Assembly: GCF_000348725.1 (NCBI RefSeq)
Contig: NC_020813.1
Location: 868,001-932,000, forward strand
Direction of reading: 5' to 3'
DNA from: Pseudobdellovibrio exovorus JSS
Lineage (GTDB): Bacteria > Bdellovibrionota > Bdellovibrionia > Bdellovibrionales > Bdellovibrionaceae
DNA length: 64,000 bases
A program made the translations under genes and the position numbers. The notes below the pieces were generated by a model that did not search any database, was not told the DNA's origin, and worked only from the letters and a program-made list of their open reading frames with translations. The stretch's first letter is position 1. Each line of letters starts with the position of its first letter. Positions 26,845 through 35,901 of this stretch are shown piece by piece.

Positions 26845-27950
26845 CTTATAGGTATAATAATTAAGACTTGAGTTCCTTCACCTAAATTTGAGATTATGCG
26901 TATTGAAGCGCCTATTCGGTGAGCTTCTTGGTGCATTGTGTAGAGAGCTATACCATGACCTGAATATGTATTTTCTGAGTTAGTTTTTCCAAAAGATAGA
27001 GGCTTTTCCCCTAGAACTTTCAGTATATGAGGTGGGATTCCGCGGCCATGATCTGTGATGGTCACCTGCAGATGGTTGTTTATTACAGAAAAATGAATTT
27101 GAACGAGATCGTCATTTTGCGATGCCTCTTGAGAGTTCTGAACACAGTTATTAATAGATCTGTATAGGAATAATGCCGCCGTATTTGTGATGGAAAAATT
27201 TTGAAGATCTGATTCGGTGCTGAATTGAGCTTTGTTTTTTAAAGATATATTTCGAATTACATATTCTTTTTGTAAACGTTCAAAGATATTCAGAATATTG
27301 TCTGTCGTTGGAGGAGTAGTGAGTGGTAAAGAGAGAGGGGCATTTGCAGAGGTTTCTTTTTTACTGGGTCGAGTATAAAGTAGTAGCTGATTTGCTATAT
27401 CTTCAATTCGATTAATCGTATCGATTTGAATTTTCTGAATCTCTTGCTGGTTTATTTTGCTAGTTATAAGTTTTAACGTAGAGAGTGGCGAACGAATATC
27501 ATGAGCAACCGCTTGCATCAGATTTGCCAACTCAATTTTAAATTCAATGTTTCTCATGAGAGAACGGTAAATAAAAAATATAAGAGCTCCCATTAGAAGA
27601 CCTATTAGTAGATATTGAGCTAAAAGAGAATTCTTGTACACAACAACTATTTTATAAGATTGATTATTACTCTCTATAATTCTGTTAAAGGTTAGTAGAT
27701 CATAGGATTTCTTTTTAGAACTTACTTCAAAAATCAGATGAGCGTTTGAGAAAATTGACATTTTCTTTACTGAAATACTCAGTAAAGGTGTCATGATGAT
27801 CTTAAGATTTGCATAATCTTGTCGTTGCAATAATGGAAGGATAGAGTTGCTAATTATGTTAGTTTGATTTGTAAGATTGAAAAAGAGAGCTACCTGTATC
27901 AGCGTAGAAAAAACAGTAAGTGATATTAAAAGAAAAATATATTTTTTCAT
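26841..27950 (-). CDS. Orphan sensor histidine kinase of the YcaO-peptide operon
   Basis: A 369-residue membrane kinase. Membrane helices at about 4-24 and 111-128 bracket an 85-residue extracytoplasmic sensor region of no recognised family. The dimerisation/phosphoacceptor motif is AVAHDIRSPLSTLK (His150). The ATP-binding domain has the N box near NNCVQNSQEAS, G1 DHGRGIP and G2 GHGIALY. No response regulator gene lies nearby. The start codon overlaps the stop of the YcaO gene (ATGA), so the two are translationally coupled. I infer that it senses the product, or the binding protein, of this operon. Confidence 0.88.
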   Translation of the reverse strand: MKKYIFLLISLTVFSTLIQVALFFNLTNQTNIISNSILPLLQRQDYANLKIIMTPLLSISVKKMSIFSNAHLIFEVSSKKKSYDLLTFNRIIESNNQSYKIVVVYKNSLLAQYLLIGLLMGALIFFIYRSLMRNIEFKIELANLMQAVAHDIRSPLSTLKLITSKINQQEIQKIQIDTINRIEDIANQLLLYTRPSKKETSANAPLSLPLTTPPTTDNILNIFERLQKEYVIRNISLKNKAQFSTESDLQNFSITNTAALFLYRSINNCVQNSQEASQNDDLVQIHFSVINNHLQVTITDHGRGIPPHILKVLGEKPLSFGKTNSENTYSGHGIALYTMHQEAHRIGASIRIISNLGEGTQVLIIIPIS

Positions 27951-28879
27951 CTAATAGGATGGGGGAATGTGTTAATAGAATTTAACAAAGAGGATGAGAT
28001 CTTAAGACGTTTATAGATTTTATCAATGTCAGGAAAACCACGATAAAGATCGAGCATATTGGGATTACTGGCCCGTACAAAGACAAGAGGTATGTCTTTT
28101 AAGACGTGAGATTTGTATTCGACAAAAGATGTTGTGCTACTTGTATCTTCATAGACCCATTTTCCTGAAAATTGAAATATAAAATTTTTAAAAAAATCAG
28201 AAAATTTCGGATCGAATAATAAGTTCCCATGCTCGTTGTAAGAATATTTTTTTATTTGAGAAAATTGATCTATTGTTGTTGGCGTAGAAATACGCCTATT
28301 CTTAAAATATAATAATTGTCTAAAAGCTTCTATATGTGAGGTTAATGCCGCTTGGTATTTTGAGATATGTAGCCCCATGCCTATAAAGCACATACTCTCT
28401 AGTTGTAAGAAACAGAGACTGAAGACTTTGTTAGCGAGATCGTTTTGAAATATTCGGCAGCTAATATTTTCTTTTCTATGAAATCTGTCAAATGGCTCTT
28501 CCAAGTCAAAGCAACGAAAGCTTTTTAAAAATCCGCCATGATAATTAAGAAGAAAGAAGTCTCGTTCTTGAAGCTCACACAAGGCTTTTTCTTGAGCAGT
28601 TAAAATATCTGTGAAGACAGCACATCCATTGCTAGAAGGTATGTTATTTTCTAAAATGATTAAGCGCTCATATGCTTCAGCGAAGGCGATTTGAAGGGCC
28701 TTATCAGCATTTGTTGCAGTTCCTCTTCCAGTTGTTTTGAAAGAATCTATCGAGAGATCTACATGGTAATCATAAATAAGATTGTGAAAGTCTTGCGGCC
28801 AAATAATTTTTGAGACTTTTAACACATTCCGCTTGGTTAAGTTATAAATGGATGTGTTTAATTTTTTTTGAAGTTCCAT
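27947..28879 (-). CDS. YcaO-domain enzyme
   Basis: A 310-residue protein with the YcaO pattern in order: GRGTATNADKALQIAFAEAY followed by ER (51-72, ATP/Mg-binding Glu68 and Glu71), NGCAVF (84-89), a Glu helix CELQERD (101-107), GMGLHISKYQAALTSHIEAF (157-176) and a late strand DIPLVFVRASNP. It ends FPHPIR, reminiscent of the Pro-rich C-terminus of azoline-forming members. YcaO enzymes use ATP to activate peptide backbone amides, making azolines, thioamides or amidines. The domain is shorter than most (about 310 against about 400 residues). No partner E1-like or TfuA gene is present. Cytosolic; coupled to genes on both sides. Confidence 0.8.
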   Translation of the reverse strand: MELQKKLNTSIYNLTKRNVLKVSKIIWPQDFHNLIYDYHVDLSIDSFKTTGRGTATNADKALQIAFAEAYERLIILENNIPSSNGCAVFTDILTAQEKALCELQERDFFLLNYHGGFLKSFRCFDLEEPFDRFHRKENISCRIFQNDLANKVFSLCFLQLESMCFIGMGLHISKYQAALTSHIEAFRQLLYFKNRRISTPTTIDQFSQIKKYSYNEHGNLLFDPKFSDFFKNFIFQFSGKWVYEDTSSTTSFVEYKSHVLKDIPLVFVRASNPNMLDLYRGFPDIDKIYKRLKISSSLLNSINTFPHPIR

Positions 28880-30342
28880 ACCAAAGTGCGTGAATTATAT
28901 TTTGAGATGTCTCCTTTAATGTTGTGAGACATGGCGGTTGTGTAGGGGGCAGCAAAAATAGGAACTACTTTTGCTGCCAAGAGCGATTCATAGTGGAGTT
29001 GGTTGATATATTGAGCTTGTTCAGCTGAATTACGCTGAAGAGTGAATTCTAATAGCAATTGTTCAGTTTTTTTATTCTTTGCAACTAAAAGTCCATGTTT
29101 AACTGCAAAAGCAAAAAAAGAGAAACTATTGTCAAAACTAACATCATTTGTCAGGAGCATAATGTCAGGGGATCTTTTAACGCCATTTAATATACTATTT
29201 GGATTATGTTTTTCAATCTTTAGATTTGGTATATCTTGTTTTAAATGTTCCCACTTTTGAGGATTAGATACGCCTAAAGTAAATACGTACTGAGGTACAG
29301 AGGTCGATTGTAAACGGTTTATTCGTACGTTCTCTTGTTGTTCTTTTGTAAGGTAGCCCTGCCCAAAAAACTGAATAAATTCGTCAGTTTTTTGGGCTCC
29401 ATATATCTGAAGTTTATTAACTTCATCAGAGATTTTTTTTGCTACAAAAAAACGTTCGCTAATCTGTGACTCTTGTGCCGCTTTATCGGAAAAAACGACC
29501 AGTCCTACGCTAATAGGATATGTTTCAAGTTTACTCCAGTTTTTATTACGAAGAGACATGTCAATATCTGCAGTTAATGGAACTGTCGAGCTGATGATAT
29601 CAATTTTATTTTCTGCAAGTAACGATTCCACCGTATGAGAGTTTGAATTGATGATTTCAATAGTATCTGGTGCTTGAGGGTGGTGTTGATATAATTTCGC
29701 GTTGGCATGCAGACGACTGAAATCATTATTTTTGATATGGTAATATCCAGACGTTATTGAATAGTCTATTATTTTAGACTCAGAAAGCGGCACTGCTTGG
29801 TCAAGAGCTTTGGCTGGGATGATTTTGAAGTTTATTGAGGATAAAAGAGACAGGAGCAGAGGTTTCTTCTGCTCCTCGGATATCTTGATTATTAGTTGGT
29901 TTTTGCGAACAAATATTTTCTGAAGACAACTGTTGGAGTTTTCTTCAGAGGAACAAAGAAGATATTTAATATTTGCATGATCGTTCTGTTGATGAAGTAT
30001 AGAGCGGTGAAGGCTTATCAGAGCATCATTGGCTGTCACTGTAGTATTATCTTCAAAATGACAAATGAATTCATCCTCGCTCCATTCATAGAAAGTGCAA
30101 AGGTCTGGATGAAGCTGTCCATCTAAACCTTCATTTATGAGGCCACGGTAAAGATGATTTGTAAAAAATGCGTTTGTTAAAGTTGTATTTTGAATGGGAT
30201 CAACAGGAAGCTTAAGATTATCTAGATTGACTGCGACACGGAGAGAGTACGACATATGAAGAGTCCTTGTAGTTGAAGCAGTTATAAGAGTGATCAAAGT
30301 TACAAATACAACTAAGCAGTATGAGGGCTTTATCAGTATCAA
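28858..30342 (-). CDS. Oligopeptide-type solute-binding protein (family 5)
   Basis: A 494-residue protein with an N-terminal hydrophobic export segment (about 8-22) and a family 5 (SBP_bac_5/DppA-OppA) fold: LTNAFFTNHLYRGLINEGLD and DGQLHPDLCTFYEWSEDEF, then FEDNTTVTANDALISLHRSI, the usual order at the start of these proteins. The family binds peptides or other large solutes in the periplasm. No permease or ATPase gene accompanies it, so it may serve as a receptor rather than a transporter. The TTG start overlaps the stop of the small peptide gene (TTGA) and its end overlaps the YcaO gene by 22 bases. Confidence 0.8.
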   Translation of the reverse strand: MILIKPSYCLVVFVTLITLITASTTRTLHMSYSLRVAVNLDNLKLPVDPIQNTTLTNAFFTNHLYRGLINEGLDGQLHPDLCTFYEWSEDEFICHFEDNTTVTANDALISLHRSILHQQNDHANIKYLLCSSEENSNSCLQKIFVRKNQLIIKISEEQKKPLLLSLLSSINFKIIPAKALDQAVPLSESKIIDYSITSGYYHIKNNDFSRLHANAKLYQHHPQAPDTIEIINSNSHTVESLLAENKIDIISSTVPLTADIDMSLRNKNWSKLETYPISVGLVVFSDKAAQESQISERFFVAKKISDEVNKLQIYGAQKTDEFIQFFGQGYLTKEQQENVRINRLQSTSVPQYVFTLGVSNPQKWEHLKQDIPNLKIEKHNPNSILNGVKRSPDIMLLTNDVSFDNSFSFFAFAVKHGLLVAKNKKTEQLLLEFTLQRNSAEQAQYINQLHYESLLAAKVVPIFAAPYTTAMSHNIKGDISKYNSRTLVWNFKKN

Positions 30343-30530
30343 TCAGTCAAAGTTCCTATACAGTTCGCTGGTTCACTAGATTCCGTAATATTTAGAGTTT
30401 GGATTAAGTTTTCGGATTGAAGCTTTTGAACTAAAGATGAAGAGGGCTCTTTAGCCTTATAATTATGAGCAAATGAAAAAAGACTTATAAACATCGTAGT
30501 GATAAAAGAGATACTTCTTTTTATAGACAT
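30339..30530 (-). CDS. Small secreted peptide, candidate precursor for the YcaO enzyme
   Basis: A 63-residue product: signal peptide MSIKRSISFITTMFISLFSFA, then a polar 40-residue tail whose last 15 residues (TESSEPANCIGTLTD) are rich in Ser, Thr and contain the only Cys. It is not similar to anything I recognise. It has the strongest Shine-Dalgarno in the region, GAGGAGGATCT directly before the ATG, and is the first gene of the four-gene coupled operon. I infer that it is the substrate or signal of the system; a plain secreted protein is the alternative. Confidence 0.65.
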   Translation of the reverse strand: MSIKRSISFITTMFISLFSFAHNYKAKEPSSSLVQKLQSENLIQTLNITESSEPANCIGTLTD

Positions 30531-30722
30531 AGATCCTCCTCAATCTTTTTATTCTAAAAGGCCGATGGCGGTAAATATATATATGTTTTGTTGTAAATAT
30601 TACTGAGGTGAGAGTTGAAAGCTGACTCTGTCTATGTGTTAATAGACCTAATAGAGTCTATTCCGCAGTGAAGTGGAATAAGAAATTAAATCTGTTAATC
30701 TAAAGTAATCTTCTCCGCCTCT
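30531..30722. other. AT-rich gap between the peptide operon and the CRISPR array
   Basis: No gene. Two adjacent inverted repeats, AATAGAC/GTCTATT (30641-30662) and TATTCC/GGAATA (30659-30680), lie in the middle. The peptide-operon promoter must be here; TTTACA and TATATATAT runs occur near 30575-30600 but with poor spacing, so no promoter is called. The right part is next to the first repeat and may serve as CRISPR leader. Confidence 0.5.
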
Positions 30723-33700
30723 GTTCTGATTGGCTCACAGATTCCCATCTGTTATTCTTGTTGTATTTGTTTTTTTCCTTGGTCCACAGTTCTGATTGGC
30801 TCACAGATTCCCATCTGTTATTCTTTCATTGATGAACTGTATGAATACTTTGGAGTTCTGATTGGCTCACAGATTCCCATCTGTTATTCTTCGTCGGTAG
30901 CGACGGTGTTCATGGTTTCAGTTCTGATTGGCTCACAGATTCCCATCTGTTATTCTTTGCAAGGGTCGGGGGATCGGGGGTTAAACGTTCTGATTGGCTC
31001 ACAGATTCCCATCTGTTATTCTCAAACTCAGTAAAACATTTGCAATACATCAGTTCTGATTGGCTCACAGATTCCCATCTGTTATTCTACAAATTTCAGC
31101 GAACATCGACAAGGTTGTGTTCTGATTGGCTCACAGATTCCCATCTGTTATTCTCGTCAATGAAGACAGTTGTCACAGCCGTAGGTTCTGATTGGCTCAC
31201 AGATTCCCATCTGTTATTCTAAGCATTTAAAAAGAATCATTGAGCGAAAGTTCTGATTGGCTCACAGATTCCCATCTGTTATTCTAAGCATTTAAAAAGA
31301 ATCATTGAGCGAAAGTTCTGATTGGCTCACAGATTCCCATCTGTTATTCTCTGCTGCGACCATGTTGAAAGTTTCACTCAGTTCTGATTGGCTCACAGAT
31401 TCCCATCTGTTATTCTTTACACAATTCAACTATATGCCAGTTCCAAGTTCTGATTGGCTCACAGATTCCCATCTGTTATTCTAGCTGTTGCAAAATCAGT
31501 CAAAATGAAAACGTTCTGATTGGCTCACAGATTCCCATCTGTTATTCTTGATCGCAGTATTAAAGGGTTTAGAGATGTGTTCTGATTGGCTCACAGATTC
31601 CCATCTGTTATTCTCGTGATCTTCTGGCCCGTTTCTTTTAAATAGTTCTGATTGGCTCACAGATTCCCATCTGTTATTCTTATATTGAACATGGCAAAAA
31701 ATACCGCCAGTTCTGATTGGCTCACAGATTCCCATCTGTTATTCTACGGTTCCGTTTTTGAGGGGACGAAAGTTAGTTCTGATTGGCTCACAGATTCCCA
31801 TCTGTTATTCTGAGATCACGGATCATCCTGATTTGGATCTGGTTCTGATTGGCTCACAGATTCCCATCTGTTATTCTAAATAGGCACAGATGGCTTTGGC
31901 GTTCTCTGTTCTGATTGGCTCACAGATTCCCATCTGTTATTCTGCTTCTCAAGCGAATCAGCGAGCCGCTTGCGTTCTGATTGGCTCACAGATTCCCATC
32001 TGTTATTCTCGAGCTCGCTAAACTATTAGATCATCAGATGTTCTGATTGGCTCACAGATTCCCATCTGTTATTCTTGACTTTTTTTGTAAGCCTACTTAG
32101 TTTCCGTTCTGATTGGCTCACAGATTCCCATCTGTTATTCTGAGAGACCAGAGAGGTCTAATCTAGGGGTAGTTCTGATTGGCTCACAGATTCCCATCTG
32201 TTATTCTATATGGAAAAAGAATGTGCATCATGCGGCGGTTCTGATTGGCTCACAGATTCCCATCTGTTATTCTCTTAGAGGGTCACGAGATGCTCGATCT
32301 ACTGTTCTGATTGGCTCACAGATTCCCATCTGTTATTCTCAACAGAGATCGCCTCTCTGATGTGGCTGAGTTCTGATTGGCTCACAGATTCCCATCTGTT
32401 ATTCTAGAGGAAAAAGAAATACAGGACATAATGAGGTTCTGATTGGCTCACAGATTCCCATCTGTTATTCTAATGGGCTTACAAAGCTCATTACACCGCC
32501 GGTTCTGATTGGCTCACAGATTCCCATCTGTTATTCTGGCCGTCTCGAGGGTGATGAATATGTTGCTGTTCTGATTGGCTCACAGATTCCCATCTGTTAT
32601 TCTGCGCCGGTCCAATGGTCCAAACATTTTGTCGTTCTGATTGGCTCACAGATTCCCATCTGTTATTCTTGATTCCCAAACACAAAAAAAGTATTTTTGT
32701 TCTGATTGGCTCACAGATTCCCATCTGTTATTCTAAGGAGTCTCCGTGAAAACATACATCAAAGGTTCTGATTGGCTCACAGATTCCCATCTGTTATTCT
32801 CCAGCTTAAAATTGTAATAAACCCGCCCTTGTTCTGATTGGCTCACAGATTCCCATCTGTTATTCTTTAGATTGGCTTCATATCTCACCTCCACAAGTTC
32901 TGATTGGCTCACAGATTCCCATCTGTTATTCTTTGGACCTTTAGCCTTGGCGTTTATAAGCCAGTTCTGATTGGCTCACAGATTCCCATCTGTTATTCTT
33001 GCACAGAATCGATGGCCCCGGCCATTTAGTTCTGATTGGCTCACAGATTCCCATCTGTTATTCTTAAAAGGTGAGACGTGGTTCTTGAATGGATGTTCTG
33101 ATTGGCTCACAGATTCCCATCTGTTATTCTTTGCGCGAGTTACCAAGAGCAGCCGTGTCGGTTCTGATTGGCTCACAGATTCCCATCTGTTATTCTAATT
33201 ATACACAGGTTGTTCACCTAAGTGAGGTTCTGATTGGCTCACAGATTCCCATCTGTTATTCTTTGTGCAAGCCGCTTGCTTAAAAGTAACATGTTCTGAT
33301 TGGCTCACAGATTCCCATCTGTTATTCTCCACCAGAACTTCTTACCCTCTGATGACCGGTTCTGATTGGCTCACAGATTCCCATCTGTTATTCTGTTTCT
33401 CGTTGTCCTAAATAAGACAAGCCAGTTCTGATTGGCTCACAGATTCCCATCTGTTATTCTGACTTTTAGCTGGTTGTGGTTGTTGCATACGTTCTGATTG
33501 GCTCACAGATTCCCATCTGTTATTCTGGCCTTTAGCGGTATCGCCTGCAATCCCTTGTTCTGATTGGCTCACAGATTCCCATCTGTTATTCTCCATTTTC
33601 AAAGAAGTCTCGTCGTAATTCAGTTCTGATTGGCTCACAGATTCCCATCTGTTATTCTAAAAATCGACTTGAGTGAAAGGTTATATGCGTTCTGATTGGC

Positions 33701-35504
33701 TCACAGATTCCCATCTGTTATTCTAGCTCGCTACAGTTTAAAAAAATTAGTACAGTTCTGATTGGCTCACAGATTCCCATCTGTTATTCTGTTAATTATG
33801 TGATTAATGATAGATAATTGGTTCTGATTGGCTCACAGATTCCCATCTGTTATTCTCAGACGTTTACACGCCAGAGGGCGAAGACAGTTCTGATTGGCTC
33901 ACAGATTCCCATCTGTTATTCTTGAAAAAAAATTTATATGCAATCCGTGACAGTTCTGATTGGCTCACAGATTCCCATCTGTTATTCTATTGCGAGTATT
34001 ACGGCGGCAAGCTAGCCCGTTCTGATTGGCTCACAGATTCCCATCTGTTATTCTAAACATTCAGCTTAGCAAGAAGTTTTCTGTGTTCTGATTGGCTCAC
34101 AGATTCCCATCTGTTATTCTAGTATTTTGAAAAAACAGAAGAGTTTAACAGTTCTGATTGGCTCACAGATTCCCATCTGTTATTCTCATCTATCCCATCA
34201 GGAAAGTACTTTCTACGTTCTGATTGGCTCACAGATTCCCATCTGTTATTCTAGCGCTTCATCAAAATGAACTCAAGCCAGAGTTCTGATTGGCTCACAG
34301 ATTCCCATCTGTTATTCTTTTTCGCCTTCAGCAGTTTGAACCACCTCAGTTCTGATTGGCTCACAGATTCCCATCTGTTATTCTTTCGTTTTAATCATAG
34401 AATTCTCCTTTTAGTTCTGATTGGCTCACAGATTCCCATCTGTTATTCTGAAGATGGACGACGCGATCAAAGAGTTTTCGTTCTGATTGGCTCACAGATT
34501 CCCATCTGTTATTCTTCGAGTGTCGGTCTTCGATCTATGCCAGCAGTTCTGATTGGCTCACAGATTCCCATCTGTTATTCTATTGACAATAAATACATAA
34601 AACGATGAGCAGTTCTGATTGGCTCACAGATTCCCATCTGTTATTCTGCCTTGATGAAAACACCGATGCCGCCAAGAGTTCTGATTGGCTCACAGATTCC
34701 CATCTGTTATTCTGGCTCAGGCATAATATATGCCAGAGTAATAGTTCTGATTGGCTCACAGATTCCCATCTGTTATTCTCAGCGATCGAGCCAGTATCGC
34801 TAACTGAAGGTTCTGATTGGCTCACAGATTCCCATCTGTTATTCTTCGATCAACACAGTTGAAAATGGTGCGACAGTTCTGATTGGCTCACAGATTCCCA
34901 TCTGTTATTCTCTTATTTAAATTTTACAAAGGAGATTGCATGTTCTGATTGGCTCACAGATTCCCATCTGTTATTCTTGTCTTGCCTGGTTGGATAAAAT
35001 TTTTCATGTTCTGATTGGCTCACAGATTCCCATCTGTTATTCTAAGTAGGACGTTTAAACAAATCTGATTACGTTCTGATTGGCTCACAGATTCCCATCT
35101 GTTATTCTTTTATTACGCGAATCGTGCGAAGGCTAACAGTTCTGATTGGCTCACAGATTCCCATCTGTTATTCTCCCTAGTCGCAACCCTCGCAAGCAAG
35201 GATCGTTCTGATTGGCTCACAGATTCCCATCTGTTATTCTGATAAAGTAATGTTTTTGGCTGACGATAATGTTCTGATTGGCTCACAGATTCCCATCTGT
35301 TATTCTTTTTATGTATTTATTGCACAGACAGTAAATGTTCTGATTGGCTCACAGATTCCCATCTGTTATTCTATTTGTCCGCATTGGTTGCAGGCGGTCA
35401 TAGTTCTGATTGGCTCACAGATTCCCATCTGTTATTCTAGAGGGGGCTGCGCATCGTTGGTATGGAGCGTTCTGATTGGCTCACAGATTCCCATCTGTTA
35501 TTCT
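30723..35504 (+). CRISPR. Type II-C CRISPR array, 73 repeats and 72 spacers
   Basis: Walking the array by eye gives 73 copies of one 36-base repeat, beginning GTTCTGATTGGCTCACAGAT and ending TCCCATCTGTTATTCT, with no variant seen even at the ends. Of 72 spacers 64 are 30 bases, seven are 29 and one (32933-32963) is 31. Spacers 8 and 9 are identical. Orientation is set to plus because tracrRNA (39944 onwards) is complementary to repeat positions 4-24, which become the crRNA handle, and because a terminator follows the last repeat. Each repeat ends with TGTTATTCT, an extended -10 motif. Repeat-wide reading frames on both strands are artefacts. Confidence 0.98.
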
Positions 35505-35510
35505 TCACGC

Positions 35511-35550
35511 CCCATAAACCCTTGATAATAAAAGGGTTTATGGGTTTTTG
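35511..35550 (+). terminator. Intrinsic terminator ending the CRISPR array
   Basis: Arms CCCATAAACCCTT (35511-35523) and AAGGGTTTATGGG (35532-35544) pair over 13 bases and are followed by TTTTTG. It starts six bases after the last repeat and would stop plus-strand array transcripts before they run into cas2, which is convergent. Confidence 0.92.
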
Positions 35551-35574
35551 TGGGGTTGAAAAATACCTAAAAAA

Positions 35575-35901
35575 TTAGAAAAGTAAGAGTTGATCGGGGC
35601 TTTTTAAACGGCTTTTGGTGCCACAATAAAAGGTTTTTATGCTCTCATATTGCTTATCTGTGATGACTAACATATGAACAGTTCCTTGATCGGGCATGTA
35701 TTTTTCGATCTTTTTGATGAAGGTTTCAGCTTCTTCACGCCCTTTGCAATGACGCATATAAACAGAGAATTGCGCCATGGAAAAACCCAGATCAAGCAAA
35801 TTATTGCGAAAGTCGCTGGCCCTTTTTCTTTGTTCTTTATTTACTACCGGTAAGTCAAAAAGCACCTGTAACCACAAAAGTCTATACCCACTATATTGCA
35901 T
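35575..35901 (-). CDS. cas2: CRISPR-associated protein Cas2
   Basis: A 108-residue Cas2 of the type II group. It opens with [17 protein letters not shown], the beta strand carrying the family Asp, followed by the NKEQRKRASDFRN helix. Cas2 forms the dimer bridging two Cas1 dimers in the spacer-integration complex. Its start overlaps the end of cas1 by 11 bases. It is the last gene of the cas operon and faces the array. Confidence 0.95.
   Translation of the reverse strand: MQYSGYRLLWLQVLFDLPVVNKEQRKRASDFRNNLLDLGFSMAQFSVYMRHCKGREEAETFIKKIEKYMPDQGTVHMLVITDKQYESIKTFYCGTKSRLKSPDQLLLF

Noticed and set aside
30531-30722. A defined promoter for the peptide operon
   Set aside because: AT-rich hexamers are present but none has acceptable -35/-10 spacing; left uncalled.
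30723-35504. Many repetitive reading frames on both strands of the array (for example 31040-31222, 32491-32724, 34605-34862)
   Set aside because: They only translate the repeated 36-base unit; the products are periodic and have no ribosome sites.
35469-35504. Using a degenerate last repeat to orient the array
   Set aside because: The first and last repeats are both identical to the consensus, so orientation rests on tracrRNA complementarity and the terminator instead.
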